Source: Anaerolineaceae bacterium
Lineage (GTDB): Bacteria; Chloroflexota; Anaerolineae; Anaerolineales; Villigracilaceae
Reading direction: 5' to 3'
Length of the DNA stretch: 6,511 nt
NCBI GenBank assembly: GCA_022181005.1
Contig: BQMV01000062.1
Coordinates: forward strand, 1-6,511
Part shown: positions 5,330-6,511 of the stretch, in pieces
How the letters are laid out: every line of letters starts with the position of its first letter
How positions within the stretch are numbered: the stretch's first letter is position 1
Notes under the pieces: model-generated
Database searches by the model: none
Told to the model about the DNA's origin: nothing
The model's input: the letters and a program-made list of their open reading frames with translations, nothing else
Program-made: the position numbers and the translations under genes

Positions 5330-6442
5330 CTACCTTTCGTTTAATCCTTTTAATACATCGGTGCAAATCTTATTTGCATCGCCCGCTGAAAGGACGACCA
5401 AAATGTCGCCGGGACTCAAGTTCTCAAGTAGATACGTCGTCGCGTCGTCTAACATGGCGATAAAACGCGCGGAACGATGCGACATCCCGCTGACGATCTC
5501 GGCAGAGGTAAAATCTTGTTGCGGTTCGCGCGAAGCATACACTTCAGTAACAATTACTTCATCCGCGTCATCGAACGCCCGCGAGAATTCGCGAAACAAC
5601 ATATGCGTGCGCGAATATGTGTGCGGTTGCCAGACCGCCCAAATGCGGCGATCAGGATAGCGCGCCCGCGCTCCAGCCAACGTGGCTTTAATCTCTGTTG
5701 GGTGATGAGCATAATCATCAAAGACGCTGACGCCGCCGGCTTCGCCGCGCAGTTCGAATCGGCGGCTCGCGCCAACAAACGTAGACAGCGCTTTCGCGGC
5801 TTTTTCATACGAAAGCCCCAGCGCCTCTATGATCGCCAATACCGCCAGCGCGTTTTGTACGTTATGCCTGCCCGGTACTTGCAACGAAACCTCAACCACA
5901 CCGCCGCTCGCGCGCTTCACGTTGGATGCGGCGATAAAGTCAAATCCGCCGCGCTGATTGGGCTTCATTTCCCGCGCCGTCACCCATTGTGAAACATTAA
6001 CTGTATTCTCGCTTTGTACGCCATATCCGATCACATTCTTTCCAGCGTTACGCGCCAGCGGAATTAATTCCGCCGCGCCGGCATTGTCCATACATACGAT
6101 CAGCGCGCCATGCGGCGGCAACAATGCAATAAACGATTCAAAAGATTGACGCATCGCCTGAAACGTCGGAAAGAAATCGGGATGGTCGTGCTCAAGGCTG
6201 GTCACCGCTTCGATCTGCGGTCTTAATCCGAGAAACATATTATCGTACTCATCCGCCTCGATCACAAACAATTCCCCTTTGCCCGCGCGCGCATTCACGC
6301 CGAAGTTCATCGCTACGCCGCCGACAATAAACGAGGGGTCGCATTGCAGTTCGCTCAAAACCCAGGCAGTCATCGCTGTGGTAGTGGTTTTCCCATGCGT
6401 GCCGGCAATTGCGATGCCAATTTTGTCAGACATTAACCGACC
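5330..6442 (-). CDS. murC: UDP-N-acetylmuramate--L-alanine ligase, C-terminal 370 residues (5' truncated by adapter)
   Basis: MurC is the cytoplasmic ATP-dependent ligase that adds L-Ala to UDP-MurNAc. Residues here are counted from the first genuine codon (Gly, 6442-6440). The central ATPase domain shows the P-loop GTHGKTTTT (14-22, Lys18), EADEYD (62-67), and the SLEHDHPDFF stretch (82-91). GRHNVQNALA (191-200) closes the central domain. The C-terminal domain has FDDYAHHPTEIKATL (241-255) and QPHTYSRT (272-279), and ends with LSAGDANKI (351-359), where a Ser stands in for the more usual Gly of GAGD. The N-terminal Rossmann-like UDP-binding domain, roughly the first 95-110 residues, is absent because the contig runs into adapter at 6443. 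The reading frame stays open through the adapter and would add the false N-terminus MIRRPPRSTLFPYTTLFRS. The Met at fragment residue 4 is internal and is not a start. The stop is TAG, 8 nt before the 83-codon gene. Confidence 0.97.
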   Translation of the reverse strand, partial: GRLMSDKIGIAIAGTHGKTTTTAMTAWVLSELQCDPSFIVGGVAMNFGVNARAGKGELFVIEADEYDNMFLGLRPQIEAVTSLEHDHPDFFPTFQAMRQSFESFIALLPPHGALIVCMDNAGAAELIPLARNAGKNVIGYGVQSENTVNVSQWVTAREMKPNQRGGFDFIAASNVKRASGGVVEVSLQVPGRHNVQNALAVLAIIEALGLSYEKAAKALSTFVGASRRFELRGEAGGVSVFDDYAHHPTEIKATLAGARARYPDRRIWAVWQPHTYSRTHMLFREFSRAFDDADEVIVTEVYASREPQQDFTSAEIVSGMSHRSARFIAMLDDATTYLLENLSPGDILVVLSAGDANKICTDVLKGLNER

Positions 6443-6500
6443 AGATCGGAAGAGCGTCGTGTAGGGAAAGAGTGTAGATCTCGGTGGTCGCCGTATCATT
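6443..6500 (-). other. Illumina P5/TruSeq universal adapter, reverse complement (contamination, exact)
   Basis: The 58 bases from AGATCGGAAGAGCGTCGTG to GTCGCCGTATCATT match the reverse complement of the P5 universal adapter with no mismatch that I can see. This marks the right limit of genuine sequence. It is the same adapter as at the left end, in the opposite orientation, so each end points outward from the insert. Confidence 0.98.
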
Positions 6501-6511
6501 AAAAAAAAGAA
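6501..6511. other. Poly-A read-through beyond the right adapter
   Basis: Eight A, one G and two A follow the last base of the adapter. Runs of A after complete adapter read-through are a known artefact of a read passing the end of its template. This is not genomic. Confidence 0.9.

Larger units (their letters stand above)
103..6442 (-). other. dcw operon segment murC-orf83-orf68-murB-ddl-ftsQ-ftsA-ftsZ
   Basis: All eight genes lie on one strand. The junctions are: murC to orf83 8-nt gap; orf83 to orf68 8-nt overlap; orf68 to murB 23-nt (or 14-nt) overlap; murB to ddl 0 nt; ddl to ftsQ 4-nt ATGA overlap; ftsQ to ftsA 10-nt gap; ftsA to ftsZ 129-nt gap. No terminator-like hairpin with a T-tract was seen at any junction. 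In related clusters murG and ftsW usually lie just upstream of murC and would be expected beyond the right end, but they are not in this window. Confidence 0.9.

Noticed and set aside
5322..5366. Upstream extension of the 83-codon gene to an ATG at 5366
   Set aside because: It would overlap the 3' end of murC by 37 nt and add a basic stretch (MHRCIKRIKRKVGCS) that is antisense-like read-through of murC codons. The ATG at 5321 has better spacing from the murC stop and a purine-rich site upstream.
1..6511. CRISPR arrays, tRNA or rRNA genes, insertion sequences, toxin-antitoxin or defence genes
   Set aside because: No regularly spaced repeats, RNA gene signatures or such protein families were seen. 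Coding sequence fills the genomic part almost completely.

Overview
This window is part of a bacterial division and cell wall (dcw) cluster, read entirely from the minus strand. In transcription order it holds murC (5' truncated), two small unrecognised genes (83 and 68 codons), murB, ddl, ftsQ, ftsA and ftsZ (3' truncated). Both ends are not genomic: positions 45-102 and 6443-6500 are Illumina P5 adapter sequence in inverted orientation, each followed outward by read-through junk. The genuine genomic insert is about 103-6442.

The order murC-murB-ddl-ftsQ-ftsA-ftsZ, the protein sequences (especially the type II-like MurB, and FtsA with a short amphipathic C-terminus) and the moderate G+C content suggest an uncultured Chloroflexota bacterium, probably Anaerolineae. 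Alphaproteobacteria share a similar order, but the proteins look less like theirs. This taxonomic call is by recollection of family sequences, not by a search.

Layout, right to left: 6442-5330 murC fragment; 5321-5070 orf83; 5077-4871 orf68; 4893-3952 murB; 3951-2863 ddl; 2866-1898 ftsQ; 1887-658 ftsA; a 129-nt spacer; 528-103 ftsZ fragment. From murC to ftsA every junction is an overlap, an abutment or a gap of at most 10 nt, so these genes are almost certainly one transcript with translational coupling. The only sizeable gap precedes ftsZ. It is AT-rich near the gene and may carry a separate promoter or an mRNA processing or regulatory site.

Functionally, MurB makes UDP-MurNAc, MurC adds the first amino acid (normally L-Ala), and Ddl makes the D-Ala-D-Ala dipeptide for the end of the stem peptide. 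FtsZ forms the cytokinetic ring, FtsA ties it to the membrane, and FtsQ is the membrane scaffold linking the ring to the wall synthesis machinery. No phage, CRISPR, transposon, tRNA or rRNA was seen. The points most worth a second look are the two small genes between murC and murB, a perfect 22-bp palindrome inside ftsA, and the adapter-derived chimeric ends, which would create false protein termini if annotated naively.
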